From the NCBI RefSeq assembly GCF_043641075.1, contig NZ_JBHZRC010000004.1:248001-312000 (forward strand): a DNA stretch of 64,000 bases. Direction: 5' to 3'. Below, in pieces: positions 26,081-34,964 of the stretch (the first letter of the stretch is position 1; each line of letters opens with the position of its first letter). The notes beneath the pieces are model-generated. The model was given only the letters and a program-made list of their open reading frames with translations. It had not been told where the DNA came from and did no database searches. The DNA is from Bacillus_BD oryzisoli_A. Lineage in GTDB: Bacteria; Bacillota; Bacilli; Bacillales; Cytobacillaceae. The translations under genes were made by a program, and so were the position numbers.

Positions 26081-26386
26081 AAAAAACGCCCCTGCAAACA
26101 TGCAGGGACGCAAATCATATATGCGCGGTACCACCCAAATTAGAGAATAAATAAATTCTCCCACTCAAAAAAGATAACGGATTAACCGGTCACTGCTACT
26201 AAATGGCAAAGGAAGCTAAATAAACCGAATAGCGGGTGGATTTTAGCCAATTGTTCTCAGTGAAAGCTCAGGGAGGTAATTCATCACTTCTATTTGCACC
26301 AGCTTACAGCGGCCGCTGGCTCTCTTTGGCAGGGATAGAAGCACTACTGGATTCCCGTCAATGCTGTTTTATAATTAGTAATATTG
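26081..26386 (-). ncRNA. Tyrosine T-box leader of tyrS
   Basis: The highly conserved T-box core GGGTGGTACCGCG is on the minus strand at 26124-26136. It is followed by an attenuator hairpin (arms 26087-26096 and 26101-26110) and a T-run. Upstream are typical stem I elements (AGAGAGCC, GGTGCAAATAG) and an unpaired-looking GAATTACC whose TAC (26276-26278) is the tyrosine specifier candidate. The transcript starts near 26386. Uncharged tRNA-Tyr would pair with the specifier and with the T-box to form the antiterminator. Confidence 0.93.
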
Positions 26387-26391
26387 CATTA

Positions 26392-26420
26392 TTTTTATCA
26401 TAGACAGCGAATAAAGTCAA
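26392..26420 (-). promoter_or_regulatory. Promoter of the tyrS T-box transcript
   Basis: Minus strand TTGACT (26415-26420), 17 bp, TAAAAA (26392-26397). Good -35, weak -10. Confidence 0.5.
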
Positions 26421-26479
26421 ATAGTAACAGGAAAATTCCACAAATAGCAACAATCTTTTCGGTTTCACTCCGCTGTTTA

Positions 26480-26488
26480 TGCTATAAT
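26480..26488 (+). promoter_or_regulatory. Extended -10 promoter of the class A PBP gene
   Basis: TGCTATAAT is a consensus extended -10 element; no good -35 lies 17 bp upstream. The start would be near 26495, just ahead of the ribosome site GGAGGGG. Confidence 0.6.
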
Positions 26489-26516
26489 GAAGGGTGATTT
26501 TGGAGGGGATCAATGA

Positions 26517-29369
26517 ATGAAAATTGAAAAATCAAAATATAGCGGTAAAATTAAATCGTTTTTTAATCTATTAAAAGATAAACAAACAGTCAAAAAGATT
26601 CGCATCACCTACCAAGTTGTTTGGAATTTAGCCCTTATTTTTATTATAGTCCTTGTACTTGGATTATCTTTTGGCGGCGGTCTTGGCGCTGGTTATTTTG
26701 CATCATTGGTAAAAAATGAACCGATACGATCCTATGATAACATGAAAAAAAATATTTATAATTACGAAGAAACCTCCGAATTATATTTTGATCATAACGT
26801 CTACCTTGGAAAGCTTTACACTGATCTGGAAAGAGAAGAAGTAAAGCTTGAAGACGTATCACAGGATTTGATTAATGCTGTTGTCGCAACAGAAGATGAA
26901 TATTTTTATGAGCATGGGGGCGTTGTACCCAAAGCCATCTTACGGGCTATCATTCAAGAGGTTAGTAATTCCTCCGTCCAATCTGGCGGAAGTACACTTA
27001 CACAGCAACTAATTAAAAATCAAATTTTAACAAATGAAGTATCATTTGAGCGAAAGGCAAAAGAGATATTGCTGGCCCTACGGCTTGAAAAGTTCTTTTC
27101 AAAGGAGGAAATCCTTGAAGCCTATTTAAATGTATCTACCTTTGGCCGTAATTCTTCAGGTCGAAACATTGCCGGCGTTCAATCGGCAGCAAAGGGTATT
27201 TTTGGCAAGAATGTAAGTGATTTAAACCTGCCTCAGGCGGCCTTTATTGCCGGTCTTCCTCAAAGTCCATTCGGCTATACACCGTATACAAATGGGGGCG
27301 AGCTTAAACAAAATCTTCAACCAGGCATTACAAGAATGAAAACCGTCCTAAATCGTATGTACACAGACGAAAAGATTACGAAACAGCAGTACGATGAAGC
27401 ACTTGCCTATGATATTACAAAGGATTTTATCACCATCCATGAGAATCCAGTTGAGCAATATCCATGGGTTACATTTGAAATTGAAAAACGTGCAGCTGAA
27501 GTAATGGCCTACGTGCTGGCAGAAAAAGACGGAATTTCGAAAGAAAAGCTGGACGCGGACGATGTATTAAAGGAAAAATACATGGCACTATCTGACCGAG
27601 ACATTCGTCAAAATGGATATAGAATCCATAGTACGATTAATAAGGACATATATGATCGTTTCACAGAGGTCGTAAATAACTTCAATTATTACGGTAATGA
27701 TAAAACAAAAACATATACGGACCCAGAAACCGGAGAAGTAAAAACAATTAGTGATCCGGTCGAAGCTGGAGCCATTCTAATTGAAAACAAAACCGGGAAA
27801 ATTATTAGTTTTGTCGGGGGCAGGGATTATAATCGAGAACAAATCAATCATGCAACAAGCGCAAAACGATCAAATGGATCCACGATGAAACCATTGCTTG
27901 TTTATGCTCCAGCATTTGAACTAGGATCGATTTCTCCGGGCAGCATCCTGCCTGATGTTCCATTAAAATTAAATCCTGGATCAAACAAACCATGGCCAAC
28001 CAATTACGGCGGCAGCACGCATGGGCTTGTGACAGCAAGGGAAGCACTGGCTAAATCCTATAATATTCCTGCTGTGAAAGCATATGTTGATATTCTTGAT
28101 TCGCAGCCTGCACAATATCTTGTGAAAATGGGCTTTACCTCCTTAGCGGAAGGTGACTATGTGAACCGCTCCGCTGCACTTGGCGGTCTGACAAACGGTG
28201 TTACTGTTGAGGAGAACACAAATGCCTACGGGACTTTTGCAAATGGCGGTCAATTTATTGATGCCTATATGATTGAAAAAATTACTGATAAAGAAGGAAA
28301 CATTGTATATCAGCATCAGGTAACGCCAGTACCGGTATTTAGCCCGCAAACAGCCTACTTAACCTATGATATGTTAAGAGATGTTATAAGCGGAGGTACA
28401 GCCACTTCTGTAAATGGACGATTAAAATTCAGCTCTGACTGGGCCGGAAAAACAGGTACAGGTCAGGATTATAAAGATTCATGGTTTGTCGCAACAAATC
28501 CAAACGTATCCTTTGGTGTTTGGAATGGCTACGATGAGCCAAAACCGTTAGAACTCAGCTATAAAGGATTATCCTATGGAGTCAGAAATATTTATCTATG
28601 GGCAGATTTAATGAATGCCGCTTACGATATTGCACCAGAACTGGTAGATCCAAGCGAAACGCTGCCAATGCCGGAGGGAATCGTTACTAGAACCTTCTGC
28701 GCTGTATCCGGAGGCTTAGCAACTGACGCTTGCTCAAATGCCGGACTTGTCCGAACAGACCTTTTTAACGCGAAGTTTGTACCGACAAAGTCGGATAGTA
28801 GTTTTGACAGTGGAAGATTTGTAACAATCGGTGGAAAAAAATATCTAGCGCTTGATTCTACACCTGCTGAATTTGTACAAACAGGGGTAGTCTTAGATTC
28901 AGCAGCGATTCAGAAAATGCTAGGGATATCGGCAAATCAATTATCCTCCTATAATAGCGGTATAGCGAATGCAGTTGTTCCAAATGCCAGCATGCAAGAC
29001 AATGGAAGTGCCCCTTCTGCTCCAGGTATTTCTCTATCAGGCAGCACCATTTCATGGGGTGGAAGCTCAGATAATGATGTTGTCGGCTATCGAGTCTATT
29101 CTGGAGGCCAAAGAGTAGGGACGATTAAGGTAGACGGATCCCATTCATTCCAGGTAGGGTCAGGAACCTATTACGTTACTGCAGTCGATATTGCAGGAAA
29201 TGAATCAGCACCATCTAATTACATTACAGTTGAGCAGCATCATACAACACCGGTTGATTCTGGAACAACATCTGGAGAAACGGGTGCAGAGCAGCAGCCT
29301 GCAGCCTCCCCTCCTACTGAAACCGGGGAACAGGGTACACAAAATCCAGCAGCACAACCAGCTCCATAA
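26517..29369 (+). CDS. Class A penicillin-binding protein with C-terminal FN3-like domain
   Basis: Bifunctional peptidoglycan synthase, 950 residues. Short basic cytoplasmic tail and membrane helix (about 36-52). The GT51 glycosyltransferase has catalytic Glu126 in ATEDEYFYEHGG and GGSTLTQQLIKN (157-168). The transpeptidase has the nucleophile Ser455 in STMK (455-458), the SYN triad motif in AKSYNIPA and KTG at 645-647. From about 845 to 910 a small beta domain (ISLSGSTISWGGSSDNDVVG, GTYYVTAVDIAGNES) resembles fibronectin type III, then a Pro/Ala/Gln/Thr-rich tail. The class is PBP1A/2d-like; I give no symbol. B. subtilis has no PBP gene between tyrS and acsA. Confidence 0.95.
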   Translation: MKIEKSKYSGKIKSFFNLLKDKQTVKKIRITYQVVWNLALIFIIVLVLGLSFGGGLGAGYFASLVKNEPIRSYDNMKKNIYNYEETSELYFDHNVYLGKLYTDLEREEVKLEDVSQDLINAVVATEDEYFYEHGGVVPKAILRAIIQEVSNSSVQSGGSTLTQQLIKNQILTNEVSFERKAKEILLALRLEKFFSKEEILEAYLNVSTFGRNSSGRNIAGVQSAAKGIFGKNVSDLNLPQAAFIAGLPQSPFGYTPYTNGGELKQNLQPGITRMKTVLNRMYTDEKITKQQYDEALAYDITKDFITIHENPVEQYPWVTFEIEKRAAEVMAYVLAEKDGISKEKLDADDVLKEKYMALSDRDIRQNGYRIHSTINKDIYDRFTEVVNNFNYYGNDKTKTYTDPETGEVKTISDPVEAGAILIENKTGKIISFVGGRDYNREQINHATSAKRSNGSTMKPLLVYAPAFELGSISPGSILPDVPLKLNPGSNKPWPTNYGGSTHGLVTAREALAKSYNIPAVKAYVDILDSQPAQYLVKMGFTSLAEGDYVNRSAALGGLTNGVTVEENTNAYGTFANGGQFIDAYMIEKITDKEGNIVYQHQVTPVPVFSPQTAYLTYDMLRDVISGGTATSVNGRLKFSSDWAGKTGTGQDYKDSWFVATNPNVSFGVWNGYDEPKPLELSYKGLSYGVRNIYLWADLMNAAYDIAPELVDPSETLPMPEGIVTRTFCAVSGGLATDACSNAGLVRTDLFNAKFVPTKSDSSFDSGRFVTIGGKKYLALDSTPAEFVQTGVVLDSAAIQKMLGISANQLSSYNSGIANAVVPNASMQDNGSAPSAPGISLSGSTISWGGSSDNDVVGYRVYSGGQRVGTIKVDGSHSFQVGSGTYYVTAVDIAGNESAPSNYITVEQHHTTPVDSGTTSGETGAEQQPAASPPTETGEQGTQNPAAQPAP

Positions 29370-29387
29370 CTAAAATATATGAATAGC

Positions 29388-29430
29388 AAAAAAGCGGGTG
29401 TCCATGTTAATTTAGGACACCCGCTTTTTG
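29388..29430. terminator. Bidirectional terminator between the PBP gene and acsA
   Basis: 14-bp arms 29390-29403 and 29415-29428 (AAAAGCGGGTGTCC and complement), A-run on one side and T-run on the other, between two convergent stops. Confidence 0.9.
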
Positions 29431-29433
29431 TTA

Positions 29434-31152
29434 TTAATCTTCCATTGTGGAAAGATCACCTGTTGGTAAATTAAGCTCCCATGCTTTTAACACACGACGC
29501 ATAATTTTACCGCTTCTTGTCTTCGGCAATTTATCACGGAACTCAATTTCTCTTGGCGCAGCGTGTGCAGCAAGACCCGTTTTTACAAATTGACGAATAT
29601 CTTCAATTAACTCCTCTGATGGCTCATAACCATCGATCAGTGCAACAAACGCCTTGATGATTTCACCACGCACAGGATCTGGTTTTCCAATTACACCTGC
29701 TTCTGCAATGGCAGGGTGCTCTAAAAGCTTACTTTCAACTTCAAATGGACCTACACGTTCTCCAGCAGTCATGATCACATCATCGACACGGCCTTGGAAC
29801 CAGAAGTATCCTTCTTCATCCATATATGCTGAATCACCAGATACATACCAATCTCCCGGCATAAAGTAAGAATCATACTTTTCTTGGTTATTCCAAATTG
29901 TATGCATCATAGACGGCCAGCCCTTTTTAATTGCTAGGTTACCCATTCTATTTGGAGGAAGCACATTTCCTTGATCATCAACAATCGCAGCTTCTACACC
30001 AGGAATTGGTTTACCCATGGAACCAGGCTTAACCTCCATGCAAGGATAGTTACAAATAACTTGAGCACCTGTTTCAGTCATCCACCACGTATCATGGATT
30101 CTTAAATCGAATACTTTCATTCCCCAACGGACAACCTCTGGGTTAAGCGGCTCACCAACACTCAAGATATGTCGTAGGTTAGACAGGTCAAATCTCTTCA
30201 CTACTTCATCACCAGCACCCATCAGCATACGGAAAGCAGTTGGAGCACTGTACCAAACTGTTACACCGTAATCTTCAAGCATTTTATACCAAGTTTCAGG
30301 ATTGAAACGACCGCCTACGATTAGGTTTGACGTACCTGTCAACCAAGGTCCAAAAATACCATATGCAGTACCCGTAACCCAGCCTGGATCTGCTGTGCAC
30401 CAATACACGTCATCTTCTTTTAAATCAAGAACCCATTTTGCAGTTTGATACTGCTGAATCATTGCATTATGAATATGTAAGACACCTTTTGGCTTGCCAG
30501 TTGAACCAGATGTATAATGTAGAAGCATACCATCAGTACGCTCAACCCACTCAATATCTAGCTTTGAGCTGGCTTCAGTCATTTTTTTATTGAAATCAAT
30601 AATCTGACTGTTCTCCTCTACATCCTCGCCAACTACAAAAATATGTTTTAAATTCGGAAGATCTTGAACAGGTATGCGGTGTAACAGTTCTTTAGTTGTA
30701 ACAATCACTTTTGCATCACTGTCTTCTAGACGGTCACGAACAGCACCTTCCATGAACGCCTCAAATAGCGGCCCAACAATGGCACCAAGTTTAATAGCTC
30801 CTAATACAGCAAAATATAATTCTGGAGATCTTGGCATGAAAATAAACACACGGTCTCCTTTTTCAACCTTTGCATATGTTTTAAAAACATTCCCAGCTTT
30901 ATTAGAAAGCTCTTTCATTTCTTTAAATGTATATTTTTCTTTTCTTAAACCTTCATGATAATATAAGGCCACTTTATTTTTTCGATAGCTTTCAGCATGT
31001 CTATCAATTGCTTCATAGGCAATATTTACTTTTCCCGTTTCAGACCAAGAGAACATCTTCTCTGTTTCTTTCCAGTCAAAATTATTGTACACCTCTTCGT
31101 AACTAGTAAGATTAAAGTCTCCTCTTTGGGATGGTAAAATTTCCAATTTCAT
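29434..31152 (-). CDS. acsA: Acetyl-CoA synthetase
   Basis: Activates acetate to acetyl-CoA through acetyl-AMP. 572 residues with LLHYTSGSTGKPKGVLH, the acetate-pocket region WWMTETGAQ, YVSGDSAYMDEEGYFWFQGR and the C-terminal PKTRSGKIMRR. The lysine of SGK is residue 549, exactly the residue that AcuA acetylates in B. subtilis AcsA. Ribosome site AAAAGGAGGAAAAAATTAG. Divergent from acuABC, whose products control its acetylation. A good sigma-A promoter overlapped by a CodY-like box lies upstream. Confidence 0.98.
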   Translation of the reverse strand: MKLEILPSQRGDFNLTSYEEVYNNFDWKETEKMFSWSETGKVNIAYEAIDRHAESYRKNKVALYYHEGLRKEKYTFKEMKELSNKAGNVFKTYAKVEKGDRVFIFMPRSPELYFAVLGAIKLGAIVGPLFEAFMEGAVRDRLEDSDAKVIVTTKELLHRIPVQDLPNLKHIFVVGEDVEENSQIIDFNKKMTEASSKLDIEWVERTDGMLLHYTSGSTGKPKGVLHIHNAMIQQYQTAKWVLDLKEDDVYWCTADPGWVTGTAYGIFGPWLTGTSNLIVGGRFNPETWYKMLEDYGVTVWYSAPTAFRMLMGAGDEVVKRFDLSNLRHILSVGEPLNPEVVRWGMKVFDLRIHDTWWMTETGAQVICNYPCMEVKPGSMGKPIPGVEAAIVDDQGNVLPPNRMGNLAIKKGWPSMMHTIWNNQEKYDSYFMPGDWYVSGDSAYMDEEGYFWFQGRVDDVIMTAGERVGPFEVESKLLEHPAIAEAGVIGKPDPVRGEIIKAFVALIDGYEPSEELIEDIRQFVKTGLAAHAAPREIEFRDKLPKTRSGKIMRRVLKAWELNLPTGDLSTMED

Positions 31153-31187
31153 CTAATTTTTTCCTCCTTTTTTGTAATTATGAACCT

Positions 31188-31216
31188 ATTATATAACAAT
31201 TTTACAATTTTCTCAA
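31188..31216 (-). promoter_or_regulatory. Sigma-A promoter of acsA
   Basis: Minus strand TTGAGA (31211-31216), 17 bp, TATAAT (31188-31193); the start would be about 30 bases before the ATG. Confidence 0.75.
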
Positions 31217-31220
31217 TTTT
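31206..31220. promoter_or_regulatory. CodY-box-like site over the acsA -35
   Basis: AATTTTCTCAATTTT matches 12 of 15 positions of the CodY consensus AATTTTCWGAAAATT and covers the -35 hexamer of the acsA promoter. acsA of B. subtilis is known to be repressed by CodY and CcpA. AT-rich surroundings raise the chance of a false match. Confidence 0.35.
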
Positions 31221-31325
31221 TAAAATATTATTTATTAAAAAAATTTTCCGATACTGTTCTATTATGTCCAAAAATAATTAATAATGTAAATAGATGTAAG
31301 TAATATTTATTAATTAAAAATTGTG

Positions 31326-31331
31326 TATAAT
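31326..31331 (+). promoter_or_regulatory. Probable -10 of the acuABC promoter
   Basis: Consensus TATAAT about 112 bp before the acuA start; no good -35 at 16-18 bp, so it may need an activator or be weak. Confidence 0.4.
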
Positions 31332-31442
31332 GGTGTTATTACATCCTTAATTCCTTTAAATCCCAACTAATAAAAAAATATCCATCAATTTTATTAAAAG
31401 TATTAAGGGGTAGAGTATATTTATGGCGGTGAATAGAAATAT

Positions 31443-32075
31443 ATGGAACACAAGAAAACCTATTATTCAAAAGAGTTAGCAACCCCTGTTGGCACTTTAA
31501 TTGTTGAAGGACCTATGTCACCCGAGCAATTGAAACATTTTGAATTTGATGCTGGTCTGATCGCCTTTAGACCGCCTGCAAAGCAGCATGAGGCAATTAT
31601 TGAGATTGCAAGTTTACCAGAAGGCAGGATTATCATCGCTAGAATTGAGAAAAAAATCATCGGCTATGTGACCTTCTTATATCCTGATCCACTTGAACGC
31701 TGGTCAGAAGGTAATATGGAAGAGCTGATTGAATTGGGTGCAATTGAAGTTAGTTCACATTATCGTGGAATCGGGGTCGGCAAAGCACTTTTAACGGTTT
31801 CCATGATGGATGATGCAATGGAGGACTATATTGTTTTTACCACTGAATATTATTGGCATTGGGATTTAAAAGGAACAGGCTTAAATGTTTGGGAATACCG
31901 AAATATTATGGGGAAAATGATGAACATCGGTAATCTAGAATGGTATGCAACTGATGATCCGGAAATCTGCTCTCATCCAGCCAACTGTCTTATGGTTCGG
32001 TTTGGAAAAAGAATAAATTCAGAATCTATACAAAAGTTTGACGAATTACGTTTTATGAACCGATTTATGTATTAA
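31443..32075 (+). CDS. acuA: Protein acetyltransferase AcuA
   Basis: GNAT-type acetyltransferase that acetylates and inactivates AcsA. 210 residues; the GNAT acetyl-CoA loop is EVSSHYRGIGVGKALLTVSM (around residues 100-119), preceded by GYVTFLYPDPLERWSEG and followed by TTEYYWHWDLKG, all conserved in Bacillus AcuA. It begins MEHKKTYYSKELATP, the family start. The ribosome site is poor (GGCGGTGA about 12 bases away), so translation may be weak. First gene of acuABC. Confidence 0.95.
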   Translation: MEHKKTYYSKELATPVGTLIVEGPMSPEQLKHFEFDAGLIAFRPPAKQHEAIIEIASLPEGRIIIARIEKKIIGYVTFLYPDPLERWSEGNMEELIELGAIEVSSHYRGIGVGKALLTVSMMDDAMEDYIVFTTEYYWHWDLKGTGLNVWEYRNIMGKMMNIGNLEWYATDDPEICSHPANCLMVRFGKRINSESIQKFDELRFMNRFMY

Positions 32076-32103
32076 AATATAGGTAGAAAAGGGGGAAAAA
32101 GAG

Positions 32104-32754
32104 ATGATTGTTGAAGAAATTATGAAAACAAAGATTATTACTCTTACTCAAGATCAGCCTATACTAGATGCAGCCAATCTCATGCTGCAGCATAAGGTAA
32201 GGCATCTTCCTATTATCACAGAGGACAACCAATTAATTGGCTTAGTATCTGACCGTGATATTCGTGACGCTACACCTTCCATTCTAACAGACCCTGAAGA
32301 ACAAAAGGACGTCCTGAAGAAACCGATTAAATCCATTATGACAACCAACTTAATTACAGGTCATCCTCTCGATTTTGTTGAAGAAATCGGTGCCATTTTT
32401 TATGAACATCATATCAGCTGTCTGCCAATTGTAAAGGATAAAAAGCTTGTCGGTATCATCACTGAAACCGATCTTTTACATACATTAATAGAACTAACCG
32501 GAGCCCATCAGCCTGCATCACAAATTGAGATTAAAGCCCCAAATCGGGCGGGGGTCCTTAATGAGATTACAACTGCTTTTCGTAAACAAAAGGTCAATAT
32601 ATTAAGTGTACTCATTTACCCAGACAAAAAGGATGAAAGCTATAAAATTATTGTTATTAGAGCACAGACCATTAACCCTATTCATTTAATAGAGGATATT
32701 AAAAAGGCCGGATATCAGGTTCTTTGGCCAAATTTACCAGGTATCGAAAGATGA
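32104..32754 (+). CDS. acuB: AcuB, CBS-pair and ACT domain protein
   Basis: 216 residues: two CBS domains (IMKTKIITLTQDQPILDAAN and IMTTNLITGHPLDFVEEIGA) that normally bind an adenine nucleotide, then an ACT domain (IKAPNRAGVLNEITTAFRKQ). It is part of the conserved acuABC operon, and its function is unknown, though a nucleotide-sensing regulatory role is likely. Strong site AAAGGGGGAAAAAGAG before the ATG. The stop overlaps the acuC start (ATGA). Confidence 0.95.
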   Translation: MIVEEIMKTKIITLTQDQPILDAANLMLQHKVRHLPIITEDNQLIGLVSDRDIRDATPSILTDPEEQKDVLKKPIKSIMTTNLITGHPLDFVEEIGAIFYEHHISCLPIVKDKKLVGIITETDLLHTLIELTGAHQPASQIEIKAPNRAGVLNEITTAFRKQKVNILSVLIYPDKKDESYKIIVIRAQTINPIHLIEDIKKAGYQVLWPNLPGIER

Positions 32755-33917
32755 ACGACGATTCAATCTTTATTTACTCACCAGCTCTATTAAACTATCG
32801 ATTTAATGCACACCATCCTTTTAGTCCAATTCGTTTACAATTAACGCTTGATCTATTAGAAAAAAGCAATGCCATCGATACGCGAAATATCGTACCACCA
32901 CGACCTGCAACAAGAGAAGAATTAACACTTATTCATGATCCACAATTTGTTGACGCTGTAAAATTAGCGGGAAATGGAATGCTTTCTTCAGAGCTTGCAG
33001 AAAGCTATGGTTTCGGGACTGAGGATACACCCATATTTCCCAATATGCATGAGGTAACTTCATTAATTGTCGGGGGTGCCTTAACCGCTGCTGATTATGT
33101 TATGAGCGGAAAAGCAAAGCATGCCCTGCATTTAAGCGGAGGCTTGCATCATGGTTTTAGAGGCAAGGCTTCTGGTTTTTGCATCTATAACGACATTTCA
33201 GTTGCGATTAAATATATTCAGGAGAAATATCATGCACGTGTTCTCTATATTGACACAGATGCCCATCATGGTGATGGTGTACAATGGGCCTTTTACGATG
33301 ACGCGAATGTATGTACTCTTTCCATCCACGAAACGGGGCGTTATTTATTCCCTGGAACCGGTAATATCAGTGAAAGAGGACAGGGCTCAGGATATGGCTA
33401 TTCCTTTAATATTCCCGTAGACGCCTTCACAGAAGATGAATCATTTCTAGACTGTTATAGAACTGCCTTTTCAGAGGTAGCTGAATTTTTTAAACCAGAT
33501 GTAATTATTACCCAAAACGGTGTCGATGCCCATTATTTAGATCCATTAACCCATTTGTACTCAACAATGAATACATTCATGGAGGTTCCCAAGTTGGCAC
33601 ATCAGCTTGCACATCAATATTGTGATGGAAGATGGATAGCTGTCGGGGGTGGAGGCTATGATTTATGGAGAGTTGTACCAAGAGCATGGGCGTCCATTTG
33701 GTTTGAAATGACAGAGAATCGAACAAATACAGGGATTCTTCCAGAGAACTGGGCTGTGAAATGGCAGGAGCATGCTGATTGTGCGCTTCCAATATCCTGG
33801 GAGGATGAACAACAAATGTATGAACCCATCCCAAGAAAAGTTGAAATCACTGAGAAAAATAAACAAACTCTTGAAAAAGCTTTATATTCCATTCGAAAAG
33901 AAAGGAAAATAGAGTAA
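32751..33917 (+). CDS. acuC: Protein deacetylase AcuC
   Basis: Zinc-dependent class I histone-deacetylase-like enzyme that reactivates AcsA by removing the acetyl group. 388 residues; active-site motifs HLSGGLHHGFRGKASGFC (tandem His) and YIDTDAHHGDGVQ (Asp and His metal ligands), plus GGGGYDLWRVVPRAW. I used the ATG at 32751, overlapping the acuB stop in ATGA, because the nine extra upstream residues belong to the acuB frame region and have no ribosome site. Last gene of the operon. Confidence 0.97.
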   Translation: MNDDSIFIYSPALLNYRFNAHHPFSPIRLQLTLDLLEKSNAIDTRNIVPPRPATREELTLIHDPQFVDAVKLAGNGMLSSELAESYGFGTEDTPIFPNMHEVTSLIVGGALTAADYVMSGKAKHALHLSGGLHHGFRGKASGFCIYNDISVAIKYIQEKYHARVLYIDTDAHHGDGVQWAFYDDANVCTLSIHETGRYLFPGTGNISERGQGSGYGYSFNIPVDAFTEDESFLDCYRTAFSEVAEFFKPDVIITQNGVDAHYLDPLTHLYSTMNTFMEVPKLAHQLAHQYCDGRWIAVGGGGYDLWRVVPRAWASIWFEMTENRTNTGILPENWAVKWQEHADCALPISWEDEQQMYEPIPRKVEITEKNKQTLEKALYSIRKERKIE

Positions 33918-33923
33918 AAAATC

Positions 33924-33948
33924 GGGGAGCCCATGATATGAGCTCCCC
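33924..33948. terminator. Shared terminator of acuC and ccpA
   Basis: 7-bp GC arms 33924-33930 and 33942-33948 between convergent stops; A-run (33916-33921) gives a T-run for ccpA on the minus strand; CCCCTTTA on the plus strand is weaker. Confidence 0.75.
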
Positions 33949-33965
33949 TTTACCACTAAAAATGT

Positions 33966-34964
33966 CTATTTAGTCGAATTCCGAACTTCAATCCGGTGCG
34001 GAAGAACAACAATTAAATCATCCACTTCTTCTTTATTCATCAATTTCGTCAATAAACGCATAGCTACAGCTCCAATATCATATAAAGGCTGTACAATTGT
34101 CGTTAACTGCGGACGAACCATCAGCGACAATCTTGTGTTATCAGATGTGATGACTTCAAAATCCTCTGGAATGTTAAATCCTTTATCCTCAGCACCGTGT
34201 ACAACACCTAGTGCCATTTCATCAGAACCTACCATGATTGCCGTAGGACGGTTTTCTGCTTCAAGAAGTTTTTCAAAAGCCTCAATCCCTGAATCATATG
34301 TATAATCACCCTCGGCTATTAGGTCTTCGCTGTATTCAATACCGGCTTCACTTAACGCTCTTTTATATCCAGCAAGTTTTTTATGGCTGTTAATCGGGTC
34401 ATGTAATGGTCCAATCACAAGTCCAATATGCTTATGGCCTTTTTCAATAAAGGTAGTTACAGCATCAAAAGCCGCCTGCTCATGATCAATATTAACAGAA
34501 GGAATTTTACCTGTTTCCTCAATGGAACCCGCTAGAACAATCGGAACTGGAGATTTTCCAAATTCCTCCACATGCTCTTTCGTGATGTTTCCACCCATAA
34601 AAACAAGTCCGTCTACCTGTTTGCCAAGCATTGTGTTTAACAAATGCAATTCCTTGTCTTTATTTTGGTCTGAGTTACTTAGGATAATGTTGTATTTATA
34701 CATTGTCGCAATATCTTCTATTCCCCTGGCTAATTCGGCAAAGAATACATTCGAAATATCCGGAATAATAACCCCGACGGTTGTTGTTTTCTTGCTTGCT
34801 AATCCTCTTGCCACCGCATTCGGTCGATAACCTAAACGATCAATAACCTCCAAGACTTTTTTCCTTGTTGTAGGTTTTACATTTGGGTTTCCATTTACTA
34901 CACGTGAAACAGTTGCCATAGAAACATTTGCTTCTCGTGCAACATCATATATCGTAATATTCAT
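33966..34964 (-). CDS. ccpA: Catabolite control protein A
   Basis: LacI/GalR-family global regulator of carbon catabolite control, which binds cre sites together with HPr-Ser-P. The N-terminal helix-turn-helix is TIYDVAREANVSMATVSRVVNG, the hinge helix NAVARGLASKK, and a periplasmic-binding-type effector domain follows. 332 residues, family length. A TATAAT at 35019-35024 (minus strand) is a candidate -10. In B. subtilis the motility genes motPS lie between acuC and ccpA; here they are absent and acuC faces ccpA directly. Confidence 0.98.
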   Translation of the reverse strand: MNITIYDVAREANVSMATVSRVVNGNPNVKPTTRKKVLEVIDRLGYRPNAVARGLASKKTTTVGVIIPDISNVFFAELARGIEDIATMYKYNIILSNSDQNKDKELHLLNTMLGKQVDGLVFMGGNITKEHVEEFGKSPVPIVLAGSIEETGKIPSVNIDHEQAAFDAVTTFIEKGHKHIGLVIGPLHDPINSHKKLAGYKRALSEAGIEYSEDLIAEGDYTYDSGIEAFEKLLEAENRPTAIMVGSDEMALGVVHGAEDKGFNIPEDFEVITSDNTRLSLMVRPQLTTIVQPLYDIGAVAMRLLTKLMNKEEVDDLIVVLPHRIEVRNSTK

